From: Zantedeschia hybrid cultivar
Taxonomy: Eukaryota; Streptophyta; Magnoliopsida; Alismatales; Araceae
Length of the DNA: 64,000 nucleotides
NCBI GenBank assembly: GCA_030544215.1
Contig: JARZZO010000003.1
Span: forward strand, 47,102,045-47,166,044
Direction of reading: 5' to 3'
How positions within the stretch are numbered: the stretch's first letter is position 1; each line of letters begins with the position of its first letter. The position numbers and the translations under genes were made by a program. Shown here in pieces: positions 34,509-44,146 of this stretch. Under the pieces are notes generated by a model. It did not search any database. It saw only the letters and a list, made by a program, of their open reading frames with translations, and had not been told where the DNA came from.

Positions 34509-35916
34509 GTTCAAAACACGTCTCGAGGTCCTGACGCGAATCGTCACAGAACCTCGGCCCCCCACTAGGGCCAGAACTACAGGGTCCGACCCCGAAAACC
34601 GGATCCGAAAGTCTCGATCCTTACAACTCCTGCTCATATGATGAGGGTGACTGATCTCATAAGTCACTTGTGTAGAGACACTAAGGCGAATCTGTAGGTG
34701 CTCATTGGAGAATGAGTTCACTGAACTGATCCGACTGAATCGCTGGATGGTATTGTACCTCACTGTCAACCAGCTTGATTCTATTGTCATAGTTGCGTGG
34801 ATTGTCCTCGGACCTGAGACACCAAGGACACCTTGTCGGTGGACTTCTGTGCTTTGACCTTAGTTTACAAATCTCTAGCCACGGGATTCTAAAACGTCAA
34901 GGATTGGGTACAGTGGAATACGGACGAAGGGAATTGTGTGTCAATAACGAATCATTCGCTCTCGATACTTAGAGAGAGAATGCTCTAGGAAGGATGCGCG
35001 GAAGTCCCTGGCCAGGGCGGATGATAATATCGGGAAAGGAGTTTTCCAATATTTATCAGCAGCATCCAATCCAAGTGAGTCGACCGGTTAGGGTTTGACA
35101 GCACGCCATTCCCTGAGTTGACTCGAGAGCGTTGTACGAATGAAGGATTATATCCACGCGGTAACTGTCGGCGGAAAGGTTCCAAGAGTGGGTTGCTTAA
35201 CCCCGATACCTTCTGAGTTCACACGGTATTGCTTGGCACCCAACGTGATCGGAGGCCCGGTAAAATTCGATGTGCGACATCAATTCGATTGATTAATTAA
35301 TTAATAAAGGATTATTAATTGATTAATAAAGCCAATGAGGAGTCACTGGGCTTGTTGGGCCATTAACTGGAGTGGTAATTGGGCCTAGAGGGTCACACGC
35401 AAATGATTCTCAAGGCGATGGATAAGTAAGTGGGTTTTATACAAACCGGGGGTTTTTATGAAAAATCGCACGGTTAGTATAAAACATAGTGAACAGGCTG
35501 AGCAGGCCAAGCTGCTGCTAACCCTACCGCCCCTCCTCTGTTTCTCTCTCTCTCTGGCGTCCAGACAAATCCAGATCTGCTCTGCCGCTTCTCCGAATCT
35601 CGTTCGACGGGAAATCGTCCGCACGTTGCGGCGTTCGTTACGGCAACCGGCGGAGGTTTCGTGGGCTGCGAAGAATGAGGAACGTGAGGATATCCATCCC
35701 GAGGAGGATCGCGTGGACTTCGCTAGAGGCCGAGCCCTTGCCCGGCTTGCGGTGTCGCACCAACGGAACCGAACGGTTGCGGATTCGAATCCGCACACGG
35801 TGAGAACCGATAATCCGATTATCATGTTTTTAGATTTTTCGAAACAGGAACGGATCTCCGTTTTTATTTTATTTTCCGCTGTGCTTGAGATCCGGAGAAA
35901 CTCGAGAACCCAACAG

Positions 35917-35928
35917 TGGTATCAGAGC
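35917..35928 (+). other. Primer binding site 1, CopC
   Basis: TGGTATCAGAGC, one base after the LTR end; complementary to the initiator tRNA-Met 3' end. Confidence 0.88.
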
Positions 35929-36245
35929 CATGTTCCACTGTTTCTCGCCCCATTTCGGTCTCCGATTTAGTGATTCCGTGCATTATTCCATGTACGAATT
36001 CGATTAATTGCTGAATCGATATCCATCCCGAGGAGGATCGCGTGGACTTCGCTAGAGGCCGAGCCCTTGCCCGGCTTGCGGTGTCGCACCAACGGAACCG
36101 AACGGTTGCGGATTCGAATCCGCACACGGTGAGAACCGATAATCCGATTATCATGTTTTTAGATTTTTCGAAACAGGAACGGATCTCCGTTTTTATTTTA
36201 TTTTCCGCTGTGCTTGAGATCCGGAGAAACTCGAGAACCCAACAG

Positions 36246-36257
36246 TGGTATCAGAGC
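36246..36257 (+). other. Primer binding site 2, CopC (duplicated)
   Basis: Second identical TGGTATCAGAGC, created by the 329-bp duplication. Confidence 0.88.
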
Positions 36258-36348
36258 CATGTTCCACTGTTTCTCGCCCCATTTCGGTCTCCGATTTAGT
36301 GATTCCGTGCATTATTCCATGTACGAATTCGATTAATTGCTGAATCCT

Positions 36349-36487
36349 TATTCATGTGATGAATATAATATAATATGATTATTATTATTCTGCAATTTCT
36401 CGAAATTTTTTTTTGGGTTTTCGTGTTCTTCGTGGGACGAAGAACGGCGGGCGTTTCGGCTTCGTTCGATCCTCCCCAAGCATTGGG
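36349..36487 (+). other. Leader triloop hairpins of CopC
   Basis: H1 at 36349-36365: TATTCAT-GTG-ATGAATA. H2 at 36425-36445: GTTCTTCGT-GGG-ACGAAGAAC. H3 at 36475-36487: CCCAA-GCA-TTGGG. Compared with CopA, H1, H2 and H3 each show changes on both sides of the stem that keep pairing. Confidence 0.7.
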
Positions 36488-36539
36488 AAGGCTTGACCGG
36501 TGCCCTGGATCCTTGGAGAAGGATCATCGGTCAACCCCG

Positions 36540-37160
36540 TACCCGTAGCCGACGTCGGAGAGACCCCAAGTGGCGGCCGGATTAAAGGATCCCTTATTGT
36601 TCTTCCCACGGGTTTTATGAAAACTGAAAACCAGATTTTAGGAAGGGTAGAATGGGCTCGGGCCAGCTATCTTTGGGGCTGCCGGCAAGCCCTGCAGACG
36701 TCGGAGGAACCAGGTATCCGGCCGCCGGCCATAGGCGCCGCCGTCGGCCAACCCTGCTGAACCCAGCCGCTCGGGCTAGGGTTTTCTGCTGATTCGGGGC
36801 TCGGCCGGCAGTGTTAAACGGGCCTCCGGCGGGCCTATCGACACCGGCGGCGTCGCCGGCGCTGGGGGGCGTTGTCGACAGGGCTGGATGACGCCGGAGC
36901 CGGCCGCCGGATAGCGTGCTGCAAGCCCCGCCGCCGTGAAGGACCTGCAACTAGGGTTTCTGCTTCTCGAGGGCGGTGGTTCGATTGCAGGCGGGCCGGC
37001 TGCTGGGCGGGCCGAACCGGACCGGTCGGGTACGACCTGACCGGCCTAGGGGCGCCCTGAGGGAGGGGCTCGGGCCCTGGCCGAGCCCAGGCTCCACCCT
37101 GGCTCGAGCCCGGGCTATGTTGGGCCCGGGCCTGCTTGGCCCTAATGGGTTGGGCCATTT
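36540..37160 (+). other. GC-rich leader segment of CopC
   Basis: Equivalent of CopA 8156-8560, rich in GCCGGC and GGGCC. Open frames occur on both strands (for example 36615-36950, 36835-37158) but share no protein with the other copies. Confidence 0.55.
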
Positions 37161-37365
37161 CCCACTTAAAATTTATTAAAACCCCTGTTGTTAATCCCTG
37201 TTTAAGTCAAATTGAGCCATTTTGACCCAATTAATATAAAATTAGATTTTAAATTTATATTTCAAAATTGTTTTGAAATTATTATTTTTTATAGTTGAAT
37301 TGGGTCATTAATGATTTTGGAATCATTTTATTAACAAATTGTTGTTAATAATTATAGTTAGTTAT

Positions 37366-37725
37366 TAATTTAAATGTTAAATTAATAATTAATTTTAAAT
37401 GATTAATTTAAGAGTTAAATTAATGTTCATTAGTTAATTAGAATTGATTGTTAATTTAAATGTTACATTAACAATTAATTTTAACTAACTAATAGTGGTT
37501 TAATTAAGATTTATTAGTTGTTAGTTTAAGAGTTAAACTAATAATTAATTTTAATTCAATAATCTAATTGTTAAATTAGTGGTTAATTGTTAATTAATGT
37601 TAAGGATAAGTTTAATAGTTAAATTAATAATTAACATTAATTAATTAACTAGTCTAAGAGTTATATTAGTTATTAATAGTCTAATTGTTAGATTATTAAT
37701 GGGATTTAATCTAAATGTTAGATTA
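37366..37725. repeat. AT-rich N3 palindrome array, CopC leader (about 9 units)
   Basis: From TAATTTAA-ATG-TTAAATTA (37366-37384) to TAATCTAA-ATG-TTAGATTA (37707-37725). Spacer three bases ending in G, as in CopA and CopB. Confidence 0.82.
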
Positions 37726-38565
37726 TTAGAATTGTTCTAATTTGCATAGAATAATCTGGAGTTATTAATTCGGAGTGTGTGCACATGTGATGTGTGTTTT
37801 GATGCTTTTAAATTTTGATTTAATTGCATGTTAATTTAATTAAAAGTGTTTTCGAAATTCAAATACCAATTTTGATTGGATCCCAGCTTTTTGAAAGTCA
37901 AAAATTATTTATTTTGAAAACTCTTTTATTTTAGCCATGTGATGCATTATATCATGTGTGGGATGTTTAAAACACACCATAGTCATGGATATGCACTTAT
38001 TTAATTATTCATATGATGAATGGATTGTGTGACTCGTGGATGTATGATTATTTATTAATTGTCTCTCTCTCTCATACTATGATGTACTTCTACCTCCCTC
38101 TATCTTGTACTCGCCATCAGGTCTTCTTCAATTTACTTGTAATTTTAGAGTTAATGTAATCTGATTGAGGCAACCGAAGAAGGAGCGAAGACGATCCACG
38201 ACTGCAACCAGGAAGGCGAAAAGATGGAGATCTCTTGCCTATGTGTTTGTAGGTTTATCTAATGTCAATGTTATGTTAGATTGTATGTGCGTTTGACTGT
38301 TGGCTCCAGTCAAACCCACTATGCTATCCATGACCACACTAAAGACATGTATGTGATGCATTATTTTCTTTTGATTATGAATCAAAGCAGGTATAGTATT
38401 TAGTAAATATATACGATATATTTATATACTATCACCTAGGAGAGACCAAGATAAAAGTTATCTAAATACCCTCAGATAAACTCTAAGTCGTAATGCGAAT
38501 AGTTAAGAACTTACCGCGTGGTTCACCATCATTATAGTCATAGGATTCGAATCACTTTAGGCACG

Positions 38566-38870
38566 TTTGTTGTGCTATCCACAAGGCCTGTTTAATTGGG
38601 AGGAGAAACTATGGCTATGGCATTAGATGCCTATATGATCGGAGTAGAGGAACCATGTAACTTTGTTGTGCTATCCACAAGGGCTGCATGCAAATTTATG
38701 CTTGTCACGTAACGATGGTTAGCTTAGACCAGAGTTAGTGGTTTGTTGTGCTATCCACAAGGCCATTAAATCTCTGGGGACCGAAGCTATGATCAGATAA
38801 TGCAAGGAGTTGCAAGTCCCATGAGTTGGGTGCTCTTTGATTGTATTACAGTTTGTTGTGCTATCCACAA
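38566..38870 (+). repeat. Four copies of the TTGTG-N5-CACAA motif, CopC leader
   Basis: TTTGTTGTGCTATCCACAA at 38566, 38662, 38742 and 38852; all four intact. Spacings 96, 80 and 110 bp equal those of CopA. Confidence 0.88.
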
Positions 38871-39064
38871 GGCTGTAGTGCAAGTCATTGAGATTCTGAT
38901 CCCCACTAGGAGACTGTCGGCGTCTCCCGTTCTGTATAACTGAGGGTAATACAGTCCGACAAAAATTAGTGGGAGTTAAACTTGAACAAAAGACCATGTC
39001 TTGTTTTAAATTTTAATAATTGAACATCTGCTAAATCAATTTTACTTATCTCCTGTAGGGAATT

Positions 39065-39308
39065 ATGTCGTCGAATAACCCACTCTGCGGCATACTTGAT
39101 CCCCTTTTGACTTAATTGAGCTACTCATATTGGCTCAGACAATTGAAGAATGTCTTCAGATCTGAGCAGATTGCCTATACCCTTGATGCTGATCATCCTG
39201 CTGAATCGGCATTAGAAGCCTCTGAGACAGAGATGATCGCATATGATAAAAGATCGACGGACAAAGGCAACAGAGTAGTAAAGGGTGACTGCTTCTACTG
39301 TAAGCAGT
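39065..39308 (+). pseudogene. CopC gag, short and cut by TatC
   Basis: ATG 39065 (MSSNNPLCGILD), then a TAA near 39113 and an open stretch SYWLRQLKNVFRSEQIAY... ending GDCFYCKQ where TatC inserts, inside the zinc knuckle. As in CopA and CopB, only about 75 residues lie between the start and the knuckle. The AEPALDALD-type segment (here AESALEASETEMIAYDK) joins straight to the basic knuckle-proximal stretch. Confidence 0.85.
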
Positions 39309-39455
39309 TGTAGACACCGATTTTGGACCACCCTTTTTTGGTCATAAACCCCATCCATCATTAGCCCATCATCACCAAATCCCTCATCTTAGCCATCTCA
39401 GCCCACTAATAATTAGGCCCATTAACCAAATCCCGACTCTAGCCACCTTTTTCGT

Positions 39456-39736
39456 CGAAGGCCAGCCAGCCCGCCTTCCACTTCCCTTCGAAGGCCACCC
39501 CTTGCCTTCCACCACCCTTCGAAGGCCAACCGGTCTACCTTCCACCACCCTTCGAAGGCCAGCCAGCCCGCCTTCCACCACCCTTCGAAGGCCACCCCTT
39601 TCCTTCCACCACCCTTCGAAGGCCACCCCTTGCCTTCCACCCCCTTCGACGGCCAACCGGGCCGCCTTCCACCACTTCGTGGAAGGCCAGCTACCTAGCC
39701 TTCCACGGGATTGGAAGGCATGTTGGCTGGCCGTCC
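39456..39736. repeat. GGCC-type palindrome array, TatC LTR (about 8 units)
   Basis: Units such as gaaGGCCA-N6-CCGCCttc and gGAAGGCCA-GCTACC-TAGCCTTCC (39680-39705). Most have the six-base spacer of TatA; two have four bases (GGCCACCCCTTGCC). Arms are CGAAGGCC/GGCCTTCCA, a different word from TatA. Confidence 0.78.
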
Positions 39737-39930
39737 ACTCCCCTAACTACCACCTTGACCTCATCTTCCCCACGATCTCCTCTACTCGCCGCCCTCACCT
39801 CCACTACTCCAATCACTCCCCACTCCGGCGACTGCCGCGCGCACCACCTCCGACCCTTGACCACTTCCTATTGGCTCCAGGATGATTTACGGAGATTTAG
39901 ACCCCTATTTTCTCCTATTTTCCCTTCACC

Positions 39931-39938
39931 TATTTAAA
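39931..39938 (+). promoter_or_regulatory. TATA box of the TatC LTR
   Basis: TATTTAAA in CACCTATTTAAACC, about 195 bp after the palindrome array; matches the TatA box in sequence and relative place. Confidence 0.6.
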
Positions 39939-40721
39939 CCCCCCATGTCCACTCGAGGAGGGGGTTAAGAAGGAGGAGTTTTTCTGGAGGGAACGTTCAG
40001 AGAAGGTTGGCAAGTGAGTCGGCCTTGAAGAGTCGAGCAGACAAGGAGTTAGCTTCAAAAGGAATCCTTCGCACCCCAAATGGGCTTGTCTTCTTAACCC
40101 TCTTTTACTTTTCTCCTTTTCATTTCATTGCATTCTCACTTTTCATCCATGCCGTAACATTCTCCCTCTCTCACTCTTCTGTCCACTTTTAATACAGCAC
40201 CTCACTTTTCACACACGAGCACTTATCTGCATGCATGCATCCTAGAATGACTTAGCAATCCTTATTTACCCCCAGAGGTTTCTAACAAAAAACGGGAGGT
40301 GGGTGGCCATAACATATGGTCACCTTCCCTCCCCACCACTCATCCGGTGCGTCTCCCTCCGATTTTAATTAGTTTTTTTGTATCTTCATGGATAGATTCT
40401 ACATATTATAGTGCTAATCGGGTCGTTTTCTGTCTTGTCTTTTCTTTTCATGGATCCTTACCGCATTTCCGCGTGCAGACTGCCGGGCTCTCCTCCTCTG
40501 GCCGGCCGGAGGAAGAGAAGGAGAAACCACCATTTCCCGCTCCCTCAGAACGCGATCACTCTACAATCCTGCGGAGCACAAAGACCGTAAGGTAATGCTC
40601 CTGGCGATCACACATTTATTTCTAACCCCCTTAAATCGCCACAGTGCTAAGACGAACGGAGAAACCCCCGATCCGAAGCCCTCAGCCGCGGCGGGGGACG
40701 TTCCGGGCGCTTACAGCCCTC

Positions 40722-40733
40722 TGGCGATCACGG
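40722..40733 (+). other. Probable primer binding site of TatC
   Basis: TGGCGATCACGG begins six bases after the LTR end; the opening TGGCGA suits gypsy primer sites. The exact tRNA could not be matched by eye. Confidence 0.5.
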
Positions 40734-40850
40734 TGGGACACCTATAGCCCGTTGCACGCGTCGCGATCAAAGGTAAGAAGGTAAGGACCCGACATATTTT
40801 ATTTTGAATTAGCAATAGTTCATTTTGATAAAAAAAAAAAAAAGCTGCCA

Positions 40851-41096
40851 AACGGCCAGGCGACTGGCCGTCCAGCACCCTGGACGGCCACCCTCCTAGC
40901 CGTCGCCGACCCTTGGACGGCCATCCCCTGGCCGTCGGCCCCTTGGACGGCCAACCCCTGGCCGTCGGTTCCCCTGGACGGCCAACGACCAGGCCGTCCA
41001 CTACATTGGACGGCCGGTCTCCTGGCCGTCGTCCCCAGCTTAACGGCCAAATTGTTGGCCGTCCACTGCCTTTGACGGTGAAGCTTCTGGCCGTCC
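40851..41096. repeat. GGCC-N6 palindrome array, TatC leader (about 8 units)
   Basis: Units ggacGGCCA-N5/6-TGGCCgtcc, from AACGGCCAGGCGACTGGCCG (40851) to about 41096. This is a second array in the same element, internal to the LTR, just after the PBS. The arm word matches TatA (GACGGCCA) more than the TatC LTR array. Confidence 0.8.
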
Positions 41097-41620
41097 TTCC
41101 TGCTTGCTGTTGCTGTTCATGTATGCTGTTCTGTTGATTTGCTATATGTTCTGACCTGCTGTTGTTAAAACTCTGGGTTTTCTGGGGTATTCTCCGCGGG
41201 GGTTTTAAGGAAGTGCCGGCATCACACTTCTAGTTACCTCTCCCGCAGGATTTGACTCTCCACCTGAGGATTCCCACTCGGGTGTGACTAGTCTTATTCT
41301 GTTGGGAACCTCCGTCAGCCTCCGCGAGCCAGGGATTCCCACTTGGCCGCCGAGCATGTTGTACCTAAAACCACCCCATAGGAACCTCGGGTTTGTGTGA
41401 GAGATTAATTAAACCTTTCCATTCACAATTATCCACCTATAGGTGTCACTGAGAGAATTATTTCAAAATTTAAGGACACCTAATTAAACCTTGGTGGAAC
41501 AAGTTTTGAAAAGTGAAGGGTCGTTAAGGGTTTGAACTTGATTTGTTAGAAACCAACTCTCATAATATATTGTTAACATTTCAAGTTAAATATAAAATCA
41601 TTTAGGGTCTGTGTTTCATA

Positions 41621-44146
41621 ATGAACCGAGTGTATGTTAACGCTGTGTATGATGACATGGACGAGTTTGGTAACAATGTTATACACAACCCTTTGTTCGA
41701 AATTGAAGAGGATCCACAACAGACCTTCATAGGAATGCTCCAAGCATCCAGAGAAGGCCTTCAGAGGAAGGATTCTGATGAATCTTCTACCTCACAGGGA
41801 GAAGATGAGCCAGTAATTTCCAGTAGGACATTCCAAAACCCTGGGGAAGATCCGGAACTCATTGCTGTGCTATCACGCTATACTCCGGATCAACTCATCC
41901 AGTTGGTTTCCCGTGGCAAAATTCAGGATGTCACTCCTCGGAAAACCCAATTCCAAGGATCTTCTAGCAGACCCCAAGCAAGTCAAGCTATGCCCACTCA
42001 CACAATCCCACTTAATCCCATCAACCAGGTTACACCTCCCAAGCAGGAGGAGTTCATCTACAAGAACGAGGTTGAGACTTGTGTGCGGCAACTCATGGCC
42101 GAAAATCTCAACCTTAGGCAACCTCATTCTCTTTTGAGCTACTGTAAGCTCCCCCCAGCCTACTTTCCACCAGGGTTTAAAGTACCTAAGTACAGGAAGT
42201 ACGATGGTACTACTGATCCACATCATCATTTATCCGGGTTTCTCATGGATTCCCATCAATGGCTCTTCGGTAGAGTCCTCCTTGTCCACCTTTTCCAGAA
42301 GTCTCTCGAGGGAGAGGCCTTGAGATGGTTCTCTTCTCTACCAGCCACTGACCTAATCAACTTTGATATGGTCTCTGAGAGATTTATTACCCACTTCAAC
42401 CATATGGCAGCCTTGCCCCCTAACTTGTTCGATCTTGTAATGGAAAAAATGAAGTCCGATGAAGACTTCACTCATTTTGCTAATAGGTAGAGAGCTATGG
42501 CTTCTAGAGCAGAGGTTGTTATCCCTGAAGCACAAGCAGTCACTATGCTTGTTAACAACGCTACCCCCCAGCTCCGAGCTATTCTCATGCTTAGCGAACT
42601 TCAAACATTCGCTCAGCTGTACAACCGAGCTAGGGTAGTTCAGTCCCAAATCCGAGACTCCACTCTGCCTTCGTTCTTTGAGAACAGAAATAGGAACAAG
42701 AAAACCACACCAGCTCCTACCACAGAAGGAGTTACCATCAATGAACAGGTCAGCATGCTAGCACAACCAACCAGGGTTCCCAATCCCCATTCTAAGTCTG
42801 ACACTCAGCCCAATCAGAAGCAATATTCAGTTGTTCCTCCCCCGACTAATTACAGTCGTCCTATGGCTAAGCGAGCATCATATCCACCTCTGCCGGAATC
42901 ATTGGCAGACATTTTTTATGCCTTGCTAGCTTGTAACGCCATTCAACTCCCACCTCAAAGAGAAGGTGTCCTGCGCAATACGGACACATCCAGGTATTGC
43001 CCCTACCATAGGATCACGGGACACACAATCTACAATTGCTTCACCTTCAGGGATTGGGTGTATGACTTGAATGATGAAGGGCGGATAAACTGGGAGGACA
43101 TGAGAAAAGCCATTGAGGCTTTGAAGGCTAAGAAGGAACTGGGAATTGTGAAGGACCCATTACCTTCTCATCAAGTAGGTCAAGATTCCTCCAGCTCTCA
43201 AGGAAAGGTCAACACTCTGATCAAAAACTTGGAGCCCGTAACAGTTCGCAGGGAACAATACTGGAAGTACGAAGGGTCTGGGATAAGACATCAAGATCTC
43301 ACTTGGTCGCGTGAAACTAAAGGAGTTACTCCAGAAGTCTCCACGTTGTCCCCTAACGAGCCTTTGGTCCTAATCCGGCCCAAAGAGCAACCGGCAACCC
43401 TCAAGCCGGTCACTCTCATTCAGATCCCTCCGATCACAGCCGAGGGGCCCACCCTATCTATCTTTTGTCCAACAAGGAACCAGGGTTCGATGACTGGCTT
43501 CAATCCCATTAGGTCACCATTGGAAGCAGATCCAATCTCGGTGGGGGTAACGCTCAGGAATCGCATCATTCCTCCAAGCCAACCCTTGGACTCTCAAGGT
43601 AACTCAATCCCCACCATGGGGAATGCCCAGTCTGAGTACGACATCCTCCAGCATTTAGAGAAGACCCCCACTAAGATTTCTATCCTCGAGCTTATCCGGA
43701 AGTCTCCCACACACAGGGAGACGTTGTTTAATTTCCTACAACAAATCACGGTCAATGAGAATCTTCCTAGTGGTGGAGTCACTAATGCCATCCTCTCAGT
43801 CACTCAGACTCCCATGATCTCCTTCCCAGAAAAGGATCTAGCTCCCCCTGAGTGCCGATCCCTTCCTCTGTGCCTAACTGCCATTCTCAATGGTCATTCA
43901 GTAGATTCCATTTTACTGGATACCTGTGCCTCTATCAATGTCTGTCCCCTTAAGACCCTCAAAAGGATAGGGATAGACCCAGAGAAGGTTGAGTCTACCT
44001 CTATGATGGTCTCAGCTTATGACAATTCCCAGAGACCAGCAGATGGGAAGATCTTCCTGCAACTAGAAATCGGCCCGGTATCCATGATTTCGAAATTCTA
44101 CATCGATGTTAAGCCCATCTACAATGCTATTCTAGGGAGACCATAG
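41621..44146 (+). pseudogene. TatC gag-protease
   Basis: Starts at ATG 41621 (MNRVYVNAVYDDMDEF). The gag core is at about 42180-42640 (FKVPKYRKYDGTTDPHHHL, FQKSLEGEALRWFSSL), a CxxH knuckle CPYHRITGHTIYNC near 43000, and the protease near 43900-44140 ending YNAILGRP. An in-frame TAG at 42488 replaces the Trp of FADRW-type motifs, and a second TAG at 44144 follows GRP. The protease active site reads DTC instead of DTG (43919-43927). Apart from the stops the frame is continuous for 840 codons. Gag forms the particle; the protease would mature it. Confidence 0.9.

Larger units (their letters stand above)
32267..34625 (-). mobile_element. GCL2: large solo LTR (2359 bp), inverted relative of GCL1
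   Basis: Reads TGTAACGACCCGCC at 32267 and CGATCCTTACA at 34625, the reverse complement of the GCL1 termini, with a perfect 5-bp duplication actcc (32262-32266, 34626-34630). Removing it restores LTR sequence attactcctgctcatatg. Long blocks match GCL1 inverted (for example 32930-33120 against 30590-30780). Strand follows the GCL1 inference. No genes. Confidence 0.9.
32014..35915 (+). repeat. CopC 5' LTR, interrupted by GCL2
   Basis: LTR sequence at 32014-32266 and 34631-35915, ending GAACCCAACA; net length about 1540 bp as in CopA. The TATA box is changed to TATACAAA at about 35439. The last 227 bp are part of a perfect 329-bp tandem duplication. Confidence 0.88.
35689..36346 (+). repeat. 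Perfect 329-bp tandem duplication across the CopC LTR-leader junction
   Basis: Copies 35689-36017 and 36018-36346 are identical by eye. Each contains the last 227 bp of the LTR, the PBS and about 100 bp of leader, so CopC has two LTR ends and two primer sites. Identity implies a recent event, or an assembly error. Confidence 0.9.
32014..39308 (+). mobile_element. CopC: Ty1/copia element, 5' half only in window
   Basis: 5' LTR start TGTTAGTTTTAGG at 32014. Two insertions split it: GCL2 in the LTR (32267-34625) and TatC in gag (39309). The leader and truncated gag match CopA and CopB. Everything after the zinc knuckle must lie right of the window, beyond TatC and TatD. Confidence 0.9.
39309..40715 (+). 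repeat. TatC 5' LTR (1407 bp)
   Basis: TGTAGACACCG to GGCGCTTACA. Holds a palindrome array, a TATA box and a transcribed GC-richer end. Open frames at 39384-39885 on both strands arise from the CCTTCGAAGGCC repeats. Confidence 0.85.

Noticed and set aside
36615..37158. Proline/arginine-rich frames in the GC-rich leader of CopC
   Set aside because: Composition effect. CopA and CopB equivalents do not encode the same peptide.
39384..39885. Repetitive Gly/Trp-rich and Pro/Ser-rich frames
   Set aside because: They translate the palindrome array of the TatC LTR in several phases on both strands, and have no start or domain support.
41873..42649. Minus-strand frames opposite TatC gag
   Set aside because: Shadows of the gag coding strand, with no domain and no splice signals.
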